Positions 1-7,446 are shown, numbered from the stretch's first letter. The stretch is DNA of 14,605 nt from an uncultured Neomegalonema sp. (GCA_937944035.1 CALDZQ010000306.1:1-14605); one strand, 5' to 3'. Program-made: numbers and translations. Notes: a model not told the origin generated them from the sequence alone.

Positions 1-1592
1 TCCGGCCACACGCCATTAGGCGCAATGCCCATCGCTTCCGCCAGCGCATCGGAGGCATCAGGGATAAAGGGCCGCGAAACCGTGGCATACAGCGCCGCGA
101 GATTAAGCCCCGTGCGGGTAATCATCGCCGCCTGCGCCTCATCCGTTTTGAACACGCTCCACGGCGCGGCATGTTGCAGATATTCATTCCCCGCAACCCA
201 CAATCCGCGCAGTTCCGCCGTCGCTTTTCGCATCTCGACCGCTTCCATCGCCGCCGCATAGCCTTTCAGCCGCGCGTCGATCTCCACCTCAAGGGCCGCC
301 TCCGCCTCGCCCGGCTCCCCGCCTTCCGGCACGGTTTCTCCGAATTTCGAGCGGCAGAATTTCGTCACGCGCGAGGCAAAGTTGCCCAGCACATCGGCCA
401 GATCCTTGTTCACGCCGGACTGGAAACCCTCCCACGTAAAGTCACTATCCGCACTCTCCGGCGCGTTCGACAGCAGCCACCAGCGCCAGTAATCGGACGG
501 CAGAATCTCCAGCGCCTGATCCATAAACACGCCCCGCCCCTGCGAGGTCGAGAACTTGCCGCCCTGATAGGTCAGCCAGTTGAAGCCCTTGAGAAAGTCC
601 ACTTTTTTCCAAGGCTCGCCCGATCCCATGATGGTCGCTGGAAAACTCAGCGTGTGGAACGGGATGTTATCCTTGGCCATAAACTGCACATAGCGCACAT
701 CATCCGCGCCCTCATCTTCCCGCCACCAGCGCCGCCAGTCGGCATCGGGCTTCCCATGCGCATCAGCCCATTCCGCCGTCGCGGCGATGTATTCAATCGG
801 CGCGTCGAACCAGACATAGAAGACCTTGCCCTCCATCCCCGGCCAGTCCTCGTCGCCCTTTTTGACCGGAATACCCCAGTCCAGATCGCGCGTGATACCC
901 CGATCTTGCAGGCCATCCCCGTCATTGAGCCATTTCTTCGCAATCGATGTTGCCAGCACGGGCCAGTCGGATTTCGTCTCGATCCACGCGCGGATGCGCT
1001 CCTGCAACGCCGACTGCTTCAGGTACAGGTGCTTCGTCTCCCGCGCCTCCACATCGGTCGCGCCGGATACCGCCGAGCGCGGATTGATGAGGTCGGTGGG
1101 GTCCAGCTGTTTGGTGCAGTTCTCACACTGATCGCCCCGCGCACGGTCATAGCCGCAGTTCGGGCATGTGCCTTCCAGATACCGGTCTGGCAAAAAGCGC
1201 CCGTCAGTCTCCGACCACATCTGCTTCTCGGTCACTTCATAGATCAAACCCTGCTCGAACAGCGCCTTGGCGAAATGCTGGGTCAGACGATGATTGCGCT
1301 CCGAGGACGAGCGGCCGAAATGGTCAAACTCCAGCCGGAACCCCGCACCGAGCGCCTTTTGCACCTCGTGCATCCGCGCGCAGTAGGCTTCGACAGGCTC
1401 CCCAGCCGCCGCCGCCGCGAGTTCGGCGGGCGTGCCGTGCTCATCGGTGGCGCAGATATGCATCACTTCGGCCCCGCGCATCCGCATGAAACGGGCATAG
1501 GCATCGGAAGGCAACAGCGAGCCGACCAGATTGCCGAGATGCTTGACCCCGTTGATATAGGGCAGCGCCGATGTGATGAGGATGCGTGTCAT
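1..1592 (-). CDS. metG: Methionyl-tRNA synthetase, N-terminal 530 residues (3' end off the left edge)
   Basis: This class Ia aminoacyl-tRNA synthetase charges tRNA-Met with methionine in the cytoplasm, using ATP. The start ATG at 1592 has a GGAGAGAA ribosome binding site just upstream. The visible protein begins with the Rossmann-fold block TSALPYINGVKHLGN, in which the HIGH signature reads HLGN (His18). A zinc knuckle follows with Cys143, Cys146, Cys156 and Cys159 (CPNCGYDRARGDQCENC). The second ATP-binding signature is KFSTS (346-350), a variant of KMSKS with Thr in place of the second Lys. From memory this variant is normal for the Rhodobacterales-type MetRS, so I do not read it as a defect. 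Anticodon-domain sequence is under way when the window ends. The gene lies 89 bp downstream of nhaA on the same strand. A TATTAT box in the gap could give it its own promoter, but no good -35 is visible. Identification is near certain. Confidence 0.97.
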   Translation of the reverse strand, partial: MTRILITSALPYINGVKHLGNLVGSLLPSDAYARFMRMRGAEVMHICATDEHGTPAELAAAAAGEPVEAYCARMHEVQKALGAGFRLEFDHFGRSSSERNHRLTQHFAKALFEQGLIYEVTEKQMWSETDGRFLPDRYLEGTCPNCGYDRARGDQCENCTKQLDPTDLINPRSAVSGATDVEARETKHLYLKQSALQERIRAWIETKSDWPVLATSIAKKWLNDGDGLQDRGITRDLDWGIPVKKGDEDWPGMEGKVFYVWFDAPIEYIAATAEWADAHGKPDADWRRWWREDEGADDVRYVQFMAKDNIPFHTLSFPATIMGSGEPWKKVDFLKGFNWLTYQGGKFSTSQGRGVFMDQALEILPSDYWRWWLLSNAPESADSDFTWEGFQSGVNKDLADVLGNFASRVTKFCRSKFGETVPEGGEPGEAEAALEVEIDARLKGYAAAMEAVEMRKATAELRGLWVAGNEYLQHAAPWSVFKTDEAQAAMITRTGLNLAALYATVSRPFIPDASDALAEAMGIAPNGVWP

Positions 1593-1681
1593 AAGGCTTC
1601 TCTCCGGACAGTGAGTCGGGCGAAGCTATAATAGACTGTGCCGCGATGTGCGAGGGGCAGTTTCCCGCCCCCCGCGATAGA

Positions 1682-2878
1682 TCAGCTCCGCTGAACGCCT
1701 TCGCCCCATTCGACGGTTTTAGGCTTGGCGAATGCCAGCACCAGCGCACCGAGGATGCCGGACAACAGCGAGCCGGAGATAACCCCGATCCGCACCAGCG
1801 TCTGATGCTCGGCATCAACATAAGCCAGCGCCCCGATGAACAGCGACATCGTAAAGCCGATACCGGCCAACAGACTGACGCCGTACAGCTGCCAGATGCT
1901 CGCCTCACGCGGCGCTTCGGCAAGGCCCAGCAGGATCGCCACCTTGGCAAAACCGAACACGCCGATCTGCTTGCCGATGAACAGACCCATCATAATGGCC
2001 AGCGACAGCGGTGCCATCAGCAGCTCCATATTCAGGCCTTCCAGCGGCACACCCGCGTTGGCGAACGCGAACAGCGGCATCACCAACAACGCGACCCAGC
2101 CGTGCAAGCCATGCTCCGCCGATTTCGCCAGTGACTTACCATTCGCATCCGGCGCCAGCGGGATCGCAAAGCCAAGCGCAACACCGGCCAGCGTCGCATG
2201 AACGCCCGATTTCAGCACACAGACCCAAAGGATGATGCCCAGCAGCACATAAGGCGTCAGACGCTTCACATTGGTCAGGTTCAACGCGATGAGGCCGACA
2301 CCTGCCAACAGCGCCATCAACAACGCGGCAATGGACAATTTGCTGGTATAGAACAGCGCGATAATCATGATAGCGCCAAGGTCATCGACCACGGCCAGCG
2401 CCAGCAGGAAGGTTTTCAACTCCGCAGGCACGCGCTTACCGAACAGGCTCAGCACACCCAGCGCAAAGGCAATATCAGTCGCTGCGGGAATCGCCCAACC
2501 CCGCGCTTCCTCGCTGTCCCAACCGACGATCCACAGGAAAATCAGTGCCGGAGCGACCATGCCGCCAATCGCGGCGTATACGGGCAATGCGGCGCGCTTC
2601 CACGTTGACAGCGCCCCCTCATAAACCTCGCGTTTGATCTCCAGCGCGACCAACATAAAGAAGATCGCCATCAGTCCGTCATTGATCCACAGCAACAAAG
2701 GCTTGGATATGCCGTTCTCACCAACCGCAACGGTCAGCTTCGCGTTCAAAAACGTATCGTAGAGCGGGCGCAACGCGGTGATGTTTTCCGCTAATACGCC
2801 CAGTATCGCCGCCATAGCGAGCAGCAGCCCCGCTTTCGCTTCGGGACTGATGCCCCCTGAATCAGTCGATGCGGCCAT
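1682..2878 (-). CDS. nhaA: Na+/H+ antiporter NhaA
   Basis: NhaA is an inner-membrane antiporter that expels Na+ (and Li+) in exchange for protons, supporting pH and salt homeostasis. The 398-residue length matches the family. The paired aspartates of the ion-binding site appear in LAVVDDLGAIMI (Asp165-Asp166, equivalent to E. coli Asp163/Asp164), and the preceding conserved segment AATDIAFALGVLSLFG is present. The protein is hydrophobic throughout with about a dozen membrane segments and contains the family blocks WINDGLMAIFFMLVALEIKRE and NAGVPLEG. The start at 2878 is fixed by a strong AAAGGAGAA ribosome binding site 6-7 nt upstream. The leader before it can fold into several stems, which suggests RNA-level control (separate entry). 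The gene is divergent from a 45-residue membrane protein gene and lies upstream of metG on the same strand. Nothing suggests it is broken. Confidence 0.97.
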   Translation of the reverse strand: MAASTDSGGISPEAKAGLLLAMAAILGVLAENITALRPLYDTFLNAKLTVAVGENGISKPLLLWINDGLMAIFFMLVALEIKREVYEGALSTWKRAALPVYAAIGGMVAPALIFLWIVGWDSEEARGWAIPAATDIAFALGVLSLFGKRVPAELKTFLLALAVVDDLGAIMIIALFYTSKLSIAALLMALLAGVGLIALNLTNVKRLTPYVLLGIILWVCVLKSGVHATLAGVALGFAIPLAPDANGKSLAKSAEHGLHGWVALLVMPLFAFANAGVPLEGLNMELLMAPLSLAIMMGLFIGKQIGVFGFAKVAILLGLAEAPREASIWQLYGVSLLAGIGFTMSLFIGALAYVDAEHQTLVRIGVISGSLLSGILGALVLAFAKPKTVEWGEGVQRS

Positions 2879-2889
2879 ACTGTTCTCCT

Positions 2890-3008
2890 TTCAATAAATT
2901 GTGCAATGCAGCACGAGATCGGGATCACGTGCATTCTGTTCAAGTCTCACAAAACGGGCATGATGCCGCAGGGGGAGAGCCGGGATCAAATTCCGGCGAG
3001 GCATCCCT
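2890..3008 (-). promoter_or_regulatory. Structured nhaA 5' leader, candidate cation riboswitch
   Basis: On the minus strand the nhaA leader can form an outer stem GATGCC (3005-3000) with GGCATC (2967-2962). This encloses an inner hairpin GCCGG (2997-2993) / CCGGC (2983-2979) with a 9-nt loop. A C-rich single strand (CTCTCCCCC) sits on the 3' side of the inner hairpin. Its TCTCC could pair with the GGAGA of the nhaA ribosome binding site, a plausible switch for hiding it. A second strong hairpin follows at 2911-2932. The published nhaA-I and nhaA-II RNA motifs (Li+ riboswitches) sit in exactly this position ahead of nhaA in Proteobacteria. I cannot check the consensus here, so membership of either class is inference. 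The nested stems are directly visible. Confidence 0.5.
2911..2932. repeat. 22-bp near-perfect palindrome in the nhaA leader
   Basis: GCACG-A-GATC-GG-GATC-A-CGTGC is symmetric except for one A/A mismatch and the two central bases. It is centred about 44 bp before the nhaA start. In the mRNA it would be a 9-bp hairpin just ahead of the ribosome binding site. As DNA it could be an operator for a dimeric regulator. No T-run follows it, so it is not a standard intrinsic terminator. Confidence 0.5.
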
Positions 3009-3077
3009 TTATGATTGGCTGCAACCGCCAAACGCTATATCTAATCTGATACGGATTGAAGAAAAGGATTTGCCACG

Positions 3078-3215
3078 ATGTCTGACGATAAACAAACACA
3101 ACTCACCCCGGAAGAAGCTCGTCAGGGCGAAGGAACCGGGCGGGTTCGCAATATTTTGCTCGTCAGCGTTATTCTGGCCATCATCGCGTTGGTCTTTGTC
3201 TTCGTTATCAAATAA
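3078..3215 (+). CDS. 45-residue single-pass membrane protein
   Basis: The protein begins MSDDKQTQLTPEEARQGEGT, continues with GRVRNILLVS, and ends in one hydrophobic helix (about residues 26-44) finishing VFVIK. An AAAGGA ribosome binding site lies about 10 nt before the ATG. The Thr-Pro-x-Glu-Ala-Arg-Gln-Gly segment followed by a short membrane helix matches a recurrent type of small hypothetical protein in alphaproteobacteria, as I remember it, but I know no assigned function. The positively charged stretch before the helix (Arg-Val-Arg) and the short C-terminal tail predict N-terminus in the cytoplasm. The gene is divergent from nhaA, so both share a roughly 200-bp control region, and it is convergent with the EamA permease gene 45 bp away. 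Its length places it below many gene-caller cut-offs. Confidence 0.75.
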   Translation: MSDDKQTQLTPEEARQGEGTGRVRNILLVSVILAIIALVFVFVIK

Positions 3216-3260
3216 AAGCGTTGCTGTAGCCCTCCGCACCTCTATCGGCGGGCCACAACG

Positions 3261-4163
3261 CTACCCCACCTCAACCAGCACCGCCCCTGCCGCGATAATG
3301 CCGATTAGCAACAGCCGTGATGCGTCGATCTTCTCGCGGAAGATCAGAACGCCGATTGCGGTTGCGAAGATGATCGATGTTTCGCGCAACGCGGCGGTTT
3401 GGCCGACGCTGTCAATCCGCGTGGCCAGCATCACCGCGCTGAAACTGAACAGCGCCACCGATGCCCCGATCATCCCGCGTATCGCGAACGGGCGCAGCGC
3501 GGGCTTGACCGCCAGCGACCGCCACCGCGCATAGGCGATGAACGGAAAGCCAAAGCCGCCAAGCACGAAAAACCACACCAAAAACGTGAACGGATTATCC
3601 GCTTGCCGGATTCCGTAGGCATCGACAGCGGTATACACCGCCAGCATGATCCCCGTGGCCAGCGCCATACGGATCGCTCCGCCCAGCGCAGGCCCGTGCG
3701 CGGCTTTGGATTTGCGGATATTCACCACCGCCAACCCCATGATCGCCAGCGACAGCATCACCCCGCCCGCCCATTGCCACGCCGTGAAATGCTCGCCAAA
3801 AATTATCGCCGCCAGCCCCAGCGCCACCAGCGGCCCGGTCCCGCGCGAAATCGGATAAACCAGCGTAAACGCCCCGCGCTCGAAGGCGGAGGCTTGCAGA
3901 TATTCGTAAATGATATGAACGACATAGCTTATGCCCAGCCAGAACCACAGCGTCGTATCGGGCAGCGGCATAACAAGCAACGCAAACGGGGCCATCATCA
4001 ACGCATAAGAAATATTGATCGCGCCACGGGTCAGAAAGACATCACTGCCCCCCTTATTGATCGCCCCGAAAACCGCATGAGCCAGCGCCGAAAACAGCGC
4101 CAGCATCAACGCCAGCCGCGCCCCCGCCTCCGTCCCCGCCAATGACACAATCCACTCACCCAT
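3261..4163 (-). CDS. EamA/DMT-superfamily permease
   Basis: The 300-residue protein has about ten hydrophobic segments in two tandem EamA halves, the architecture of drug/metabolite-type inner-membrane transporters. Typical motifs mark the end of each half: LVYPISRGTGPLVALGLAAI near residue 100-120 and ALRETSIIFATAIGVLIFRE near 265-285. The start at 4163 (MGEWIVSLAG) has only a weak AGG upstream. Substrates of this superfamily include amino acids, nucleotide sugars and other metabolites, and neither sequence nor context tells which applies here. It is divergent from the DNA methyltransferase gene and convergent with the small membrane protein gene at 3078. GC content is in line with the host chromosome, so the change in base composition starts just beyond this gene's promoter side. 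Confidence 0.92.
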   Translation of the reverse strand: MGEWIVSLAGTEAGARLALMLALFSALAHAVFGAINKGGSDVFLTRGAINISYALMMAPFALLVMPLPDTTLWFWLGISYVVHIIYEYLQASAFERGAFTLVYPISRGTGPLVALGLAAIIFGEHFTAWQWAGGVMLSLAIMGLAVVNIRKSKAAHGPALGGAIRMALATGIMLAVYTAVDAYGIRQADNPFTFLVWFFVLGGFGFPFIAYARWRSLAVKPALRPFAIRGMIGASVALFSFSAVMLATRIDSVGQTAALRETSIIFATAIGVLIFREKIDASRLLLIGIIAAGAVLVEVG

Positions 4164-4245
4164 CGGACCTGTTTACCGGAAGGACCGGGCGTGGCAAGGC
4201 TGCGTTAAAATCAAACATACCCTGGTTGATTTGCCGATTTTAGTA

Positions 4246-4274
4246 TCGACATCGCAATTATGTTTTAGCATATT
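4246..4274 (+). promoter_or_regulatory. Possible sigma70-type promoter for the methyltransferase gene
   Basis: TCGACA (4246-4251) and CATATT (4269-4274) are separated by 17 bp in a strongly AT-rich stretch. Transcription would start at or within a few bases of the ATG at 4281, which fits a leaderless mRNA because no ribosome binding site precedes that ATG. The match to consensus is moderate and the -10 could also be read as TATTAG (4271-4276). Confidence 0.3.
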
Positions 4275-4280
4275 AGTCGC

Positions 4281-5429
4281 ATGAACAATTCAAAAACATT
4301 GCGCTATGCTGAATTCTTCGCTGGTGGGGGAATGGTGAGTGCGGCTATGGGGCCGGACTGGCGCTGCGTATTGGCAAACGATTTGGATGCAAAAAAGTGT
4401 GAAACTTATCGGGATAATTGGGGAGACCAGTCTCTATATTGTTGCGACGTTCGTGACCTTGACGCCCGGCTTCTGAACCAACCGATGGATTTGTATTGGG
4501 CCAGCAGCCCTTGCCAGGATTTCAGCCTTGCCGGTCGCGGTCTTGGACTCTCCGGAAAACAATCAGGCGCATTCAGTGCTTGGATCAAGCTGATTTCGAA
4601 TGCGGTGGCGAGCGGCTATGCCCCCCGTATTGTTGCTTTTGAAAATGTTACAGGTCTTGTGTCACGCGCTAAGGGACGTGACTTCTCGCATGTTTTGGAG
4701 GAGTTTATTAAGTTAGGTTATAGTGTGGGTGCGCATATAATTGACGCGCGATCCTTTCTGCCCCAAAGCCGCCCCCGCGTCTTCGTAATTGCGGTACGGA
4801 ACGATTTTCATGTTCCGCAAACGCTCGTTCGGCAAGTTGATATGTATAGTGAACAACCTTTGCTCCAAAAGTACGTTGCCAACGCCCCGGCCATCGTAAA
4901 GCAAAATTGGGTAAGCTGGTTTCTGCCGGAAATTACAAAGCGTTCTTGTGATATTTCTCAAATAATTGATAGTAGATCGCCTCATAAGTGGCTTTCTCCG
5001 GAAAATACCAAGTCACTTCTTTCGATCATGTCTCCTGCAAATTTGAAGAAAGTTACTGATGCGTCCCTTTCAGGTAAACGCCGCTATCTTACGTTATACA
5101 AACGGGGCAGGCCATTGCAGGACGGTGTTATCCGTCAGCGTGCTGAGGTCCGCAATGACGGGATAGCAGGTTGTCTGAGGACACCCGGCGGAGGATCCTC
5201 GCGTCAGACGTTACTTGAGATAACGGGTGACAAAATTAAAGCGCGTTTGCTGTCTCCCAGAGAAACCGCGCGCTTGATGGGGTTATCTGATGCGTACAAG
5301 CTGCCTGAAAAACCTAATGACGCTTACCGTTTGACAGGTGATGGCGTTGCTGTTCCGGTTGTCCGCTATTTGCGGCAGAATATTTTTGAGCCTCTCGCTA
5401 TGGCCGAAGAGCTTCACGATGCCGCCTGA
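4281..5429 (+). CDS. DNA (cytosine-5-)methyltransferase of a probable type II restriction-modification system
   Basis: This enzyme transfers a methyl group from S-adenosylmethionine to C5 of cytosine in a specific DNA site. The 382-residue protein has the C5-methyltransferase motifs in order: motif I AEFFAGGGMVSAAMG (10-24), motif IV SSPCQDFSLAGRG with catalytic Cys78, motif VI FENVTGL (Glu121-Asn-Val), motif VIII QSRPRVFVIAVR (162-173), and motifs IX/X RLMGLSDAYKLP with LTGDGVAVPVVRYL (331-364). The target-recognition region is about residues 180-310, and I cannot read specificity from it. An in-frame stop lies 12 nt upstream of the ATG and there is no Shine-Dalgarno sequence, so translation may be leaderless. 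The gene is clearly AT-richer than its neighbours and its last 11 nt overlap the GIY-YIG nuclease gene, which indicates co-transfer and coupled translation. No controller protein gene is present. Confidence 0.94.
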   Translation: MNNSKTLRYAEFFAGGGMVSAAMGPDWRCVLANDLDAKKCETYRDNWGDQSLYCCDVRDLDARLLNQPMDLYWASSPCQDFSLAGRGLGLSGKQSGAFSAWIKLISNAVASGYAPRIVAFENVTGLVSRAKGRDFSHVLEEFIKLGYSVGAHIIDARSFLPQSRPRVFVIAVRNDFHVPQTLVRQVDMYSEQPLLQKYVANAPAIVKQNWVSWFLPEITKRSCDISQIIDSRSPHKWLSPENTKSLLSIMSPANLKKVTDASLSGKRRYLTLYKRGRPLQDGVIRQRAEVRNDGIAGCLRTPGGGSSRQTLLEITGDKIKARLLSPRETARLMGLSDAYKLPEKPNDAYRLTGDGVAVPVVRYLRQNIFEPLAMAEELHDAA

Positions 5430-5976
5430 AATTGGAGTAGTCGACCCGAAAATTTTTCGCACGAAGCAACTTTCGAAATTGACGAACAGCATCGGCGTAT
5501 ACGCACTTTGTGATCTCGATCAGGTTCCAATCTATATTGGCAAGTCAGAAGATGGGATCAGGACGCGGGTGCGGCGGCATTTAACGTCTGCACGATCCGA
5601 CATAATTGCGAACAGACAAATTGACGTGTGGGAAATTGCTTACGTTTGGGCATGGCCTGTATCGGATTTAACGCAGATCGCGGCACTGGAAGCATTTCTC
5701 TTTTGTAAATTTGATTCATCAAAGCCTTTGATGAATGGACAGACTTATACGTCAAATGATGAAATCACTGTGCCTGAGAAAGAAGTGTTGCAAGTTATTG
5801 AAGAAAAAACCCGATTGCAAAGATCATTGCCTGCGCAGCGTTTGCCAAGACAGATTTCACAGTATCTACTCTTGGTCGACTATATCCAGAACGTCAAAGA
5901 TGCGACCCACCTCAAGCGTTCATTGTCGGCGCATTTTGAGAGACTCGTTGATTATCATCAACGCTTCCTCGACTGA
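5419..5976 (+). CDS. GIY-YIG nuclease, probable restriction endonuclease partner
   Basis: This 185-residue protein carries the GIY-YIG nuclease core: SIGVYALCD (GVY at 26-28), PIYIGKSE (YIG at 39-41), a basic helix with Arg50/Arg52 (RTRVRRHL), Glu91 (metal-binding position) in the helix LEAFLFCKF, and Asn106 in PLMNGQ. These correspond to the family's catalytic Tyr, Arg, Glu and Asn. I chose the ATG at 5419 because the GIY-YIG core begins about 25 residues later and a GAAGAG sequence sits 7 nt upstream. Earlier in-frame starts (5338 GTG, 5341 ATG) lie deep inside the methyltransferase gene and would add a tail unlike the family. GIY-YIG restriction enzymes such as Eco29kI pair with C5-methyltransferases, which fits this arrangement. 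Alternatives are a Vsr-like repair nuclease or a homing-type nuclease. Composition is AT-rich like the methyltransferase gene. It is convergent with the next gene. Confidence 0.85.
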   Translation: MPPEIGVVDPKIFRTKQLSKLTNSIGVYALCDLDQVPIYIGKSEDGIRTRVRRHLTSARSDIIANRQIDVWEIAYVWAWPVSDLTQIAALEAFLFCKFDSSKPLMNGQTYTSNDEITVPEKEVLQVIEEKTRLQRSLPAQRLPRQISQYLLLVDYIQNVKDATHLKRSLSAHFERLVDYHQRFLD

Positions 5977-6002
5977 ATACTACTGAAGCGGCTCGCCGCA
6001 AT

Positions 6003-6022
6003 GCGGGCACAATCAAGCCCGC
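6003..6022. terminator. Hairpin between convergent genes, weak terminator candidate
   Basis: GCGGGC-ACAATCAA-GCCCGC forms a 6-bp GC stem with an 8-nt loop in the 49-bp gap between the convergent nuclease gene and the secreted-protein gene. Neither side has a real T-run, so termination is inferred from position and stem only. Confidence 0.35.
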
Positions 6023-6025
6023 CTC

Positions 6026-7342
6026 TCACCCCTCCGACTGCGCGCTCCGGCATTGCGGGGTCCACGGATCGGCGGACAGACCCCAGCGCGCATCAAGCGG
6101 AGCGTGGGGGTCGGAGGCAAATCGCCCCGCATCCAGGCCGCGCCACAGCTCGCGCAGGGTCATATTCCGTCCGCCCTGAATGTCGAACGGCACGGCACAA
6201 AACGCGCCGATCTCCTCCTCAGTCATCGTGCGGTCGTCAGAAAAGATCGCATCGATCACCCTCTTTTCGGCAAAATCCGCCGAAGCCCATTCCGGCTCGC
6301 TGCGCATCGCGTTGAGAAACTTGAACTGCGCCGTCATCTTCTTGTCGCGACCCGGTGTCGAGTATTCGCCATACTCGCCCGTGCTCATACATGTCCGGCC
6401 GTTATTGTCTTCCATCCGCGCCAGATAGTTCAGCCCGTGGTTCACGATCTCGACCCGCTGCACCGCATAGTCACACATAGACCGGAACAGACGGCCCGCT
6501 TTCGCGGGAAGATCCTCTTTGATCGAGGCCAGCGCCGTTTGCGTGGCCAGCGCGAATGCCTCACGGTCCCCGTCCAGCTTAGCGGCAATCGTCCACTGCT
6601 CATCGCTCGCGCCGGGCACATCCATCGCGTTCTTTTTCAGCATCGAAATCGGCTTGAAACGGCGATACCCGTCGCGCTTGCGGCTATCAACCGGCGCTTC
6701 CGCCGGAAAATCATTGATCTCCGCCATCACCCGCCACGCGCGCGGGCTGGAATGCGACAGCGTTGTCATCGCACCGGTTTCGTCAATATCTTTGACAATA
6801 TAGGCGTGGTTGCGGGGCAGCAGGAACATATCGCCGGGCGCAATATCCTCCAGGGCCACCGGATAGGTATCCTGGACCAGATTAAGCGTGCTGGTCACAT
6901 CACTCACATATTCGATAAACGCGCGCAGTTTATCGGTCTCGGTAAATTCCGGCCCCTTATAGCTGCGCCATGACCCGTCATCGAGTTCCTCGCGCAAGGT
7001 TTCGCGATACCCGTCCCACCGCGTCATCTCATTCGTAAGCGTCCGGCGCTTTCCGGTCGGGTCGTTGATCGCGAAGGGCAGTTTATTCTCGTAAGCGTAG
7101 ATAATCCGCATCGCATAGATCGCGTCGGAACAATCCAACGCCAGCCCGAATGTGGTCTTCACCTCCGGCTTATGGAAAAAGTCCTTGTCGAAGCTTTCCC
7201 GCACCCACTGTGCATAAGCGGTCTCGTGCGCATCGCTCCATTCCGCCTGAGCATCCCATATCGCCGCCTGAGCACTAAGCCCCGTGCCCAGAGCAAGGAC
7301 TGTCGACAGGCACATAATGCGAAAAGCGTTGCGACGGAACAT
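6026..7342 (-). CDS. Secreted protein with an NlpC/P60-like Cys/His signature
   Basis: From the preferred start at 7342 the protein has 438 residues and a signal peptide (MFRRNAFRIMCLSTVLALG..., likely cleaved after GLSAQA), so it should be periplasmic or exported. An ATG 12 codons upstream (7378) is also open, but the 7342 start has AAGAGG about 7 nt before it, while 7378 has no convincing site. Residues 68-80 (GLALDCSDAIYAM, Cys71) resemble the catalytic-cysteine helix of NlpC/P60 peptidases (DCSGLV type). A later block, IAPGDMFLLPRNHAYIVKDI (His179), resembles the strand-His element, with another candidate at His197 (TLSHSSPR). If real, it is a papain-like cysteine hydrolase or amidase, possibly acting on peptidoglycan. 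The C-terminal half is unlike anything I recognise. It lies downstream of ndk on the same strand, with a 130-bp or larger gap holding two inverted repeats. Confidence 0.8.
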   Translation of the reverse strand: MFRRNAFRIMCLSTVLALGTGLSAQAAIWDAQAEWSDAHETAYAQWVRESFDKDFFHKPEVKTTFGLALDCSDAIYAMRIIYAYENKLPFAINDPTGKRRTLTNEMTRWDGYRETLREELDDGSWRSYKGPEFTETDKLRAFIEYVSDVTSTLNLVQDTYPVALEDIAPGDMFLLPRNHAYIVKDIDETGAMTTLSHSSPRAWRVMAEINDFPAEAPVDSRKRDGYRRFKPISMLKKNAMDVPGASDEQWTIAAKLDGDREAFALATQTALASIKEDLPAKAGRLFRSMCDYAVQRVEIVNHGLNYLARMEDNNGRTCMSTGEYGEYSTPGRDKKMTAQFKFLNAMRSEPEWASADFAEKRVIDAIFSDDRTMTEEEIGAFCAVPFDIQGGRNMTLRELWRGLDAGRFASDPHAPLDARWGLSADPWTPQCRSAQSEG

Positions 7343-7394
7343 CAGGACACCTCTTGGCCGTGTAAAGAACGATTTCATACTGCCACAAACATAG

Positions 7395-7428
7395 CGGGCG
7401 CGTAGGGTAATATCCCCCCACGCGCCCG
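7395..7428. terminator. GC-rich hairpin downstream of ndk
   Basis: CGGGCGCGT (7395-7403) pairs with ACGCGCCCG (7420-7428), and inner GGG/CCC can extend the stem around a TAATAT loop. It lies between ndk and the secreted-protein gene on the minus strand. Only scattered T residues follow (CTATGTTTGT), so it may be an ndk terminator or a leader hairpin of the next gene. A possible promoter TTGAGA-17-GATATT (7437-7409, minus) overlaps it. Confidence 0.4.
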
Positions 7429-7446
7429 TGATCTCAAGCTATTGTG

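Noticed and set aside
346..350. KFSTS instead of KMSKS in MetRS as a possible inactive enzyme (positions are residues of the protein)
   Set aside because: As far as I recall, this variant is normal in the Rhodobacterales-type MetRS, and all other motifs are intact.
171..1631. 486-codon plus-strand frame opposite metG
   Set aside because: The minus strand encodes a complete set of MetRS motifs; the plus frame is an Arg-rich antisense shadow typical of GC-rich DNA.
3217..3262. AGCGTTG/CAACGCT inverted repeat between the small membrane gene and the EamA gene
   Set aside because: The 7-bp arms are 32 bp apart and no T-run follows, so a terminator call would be guesswork.
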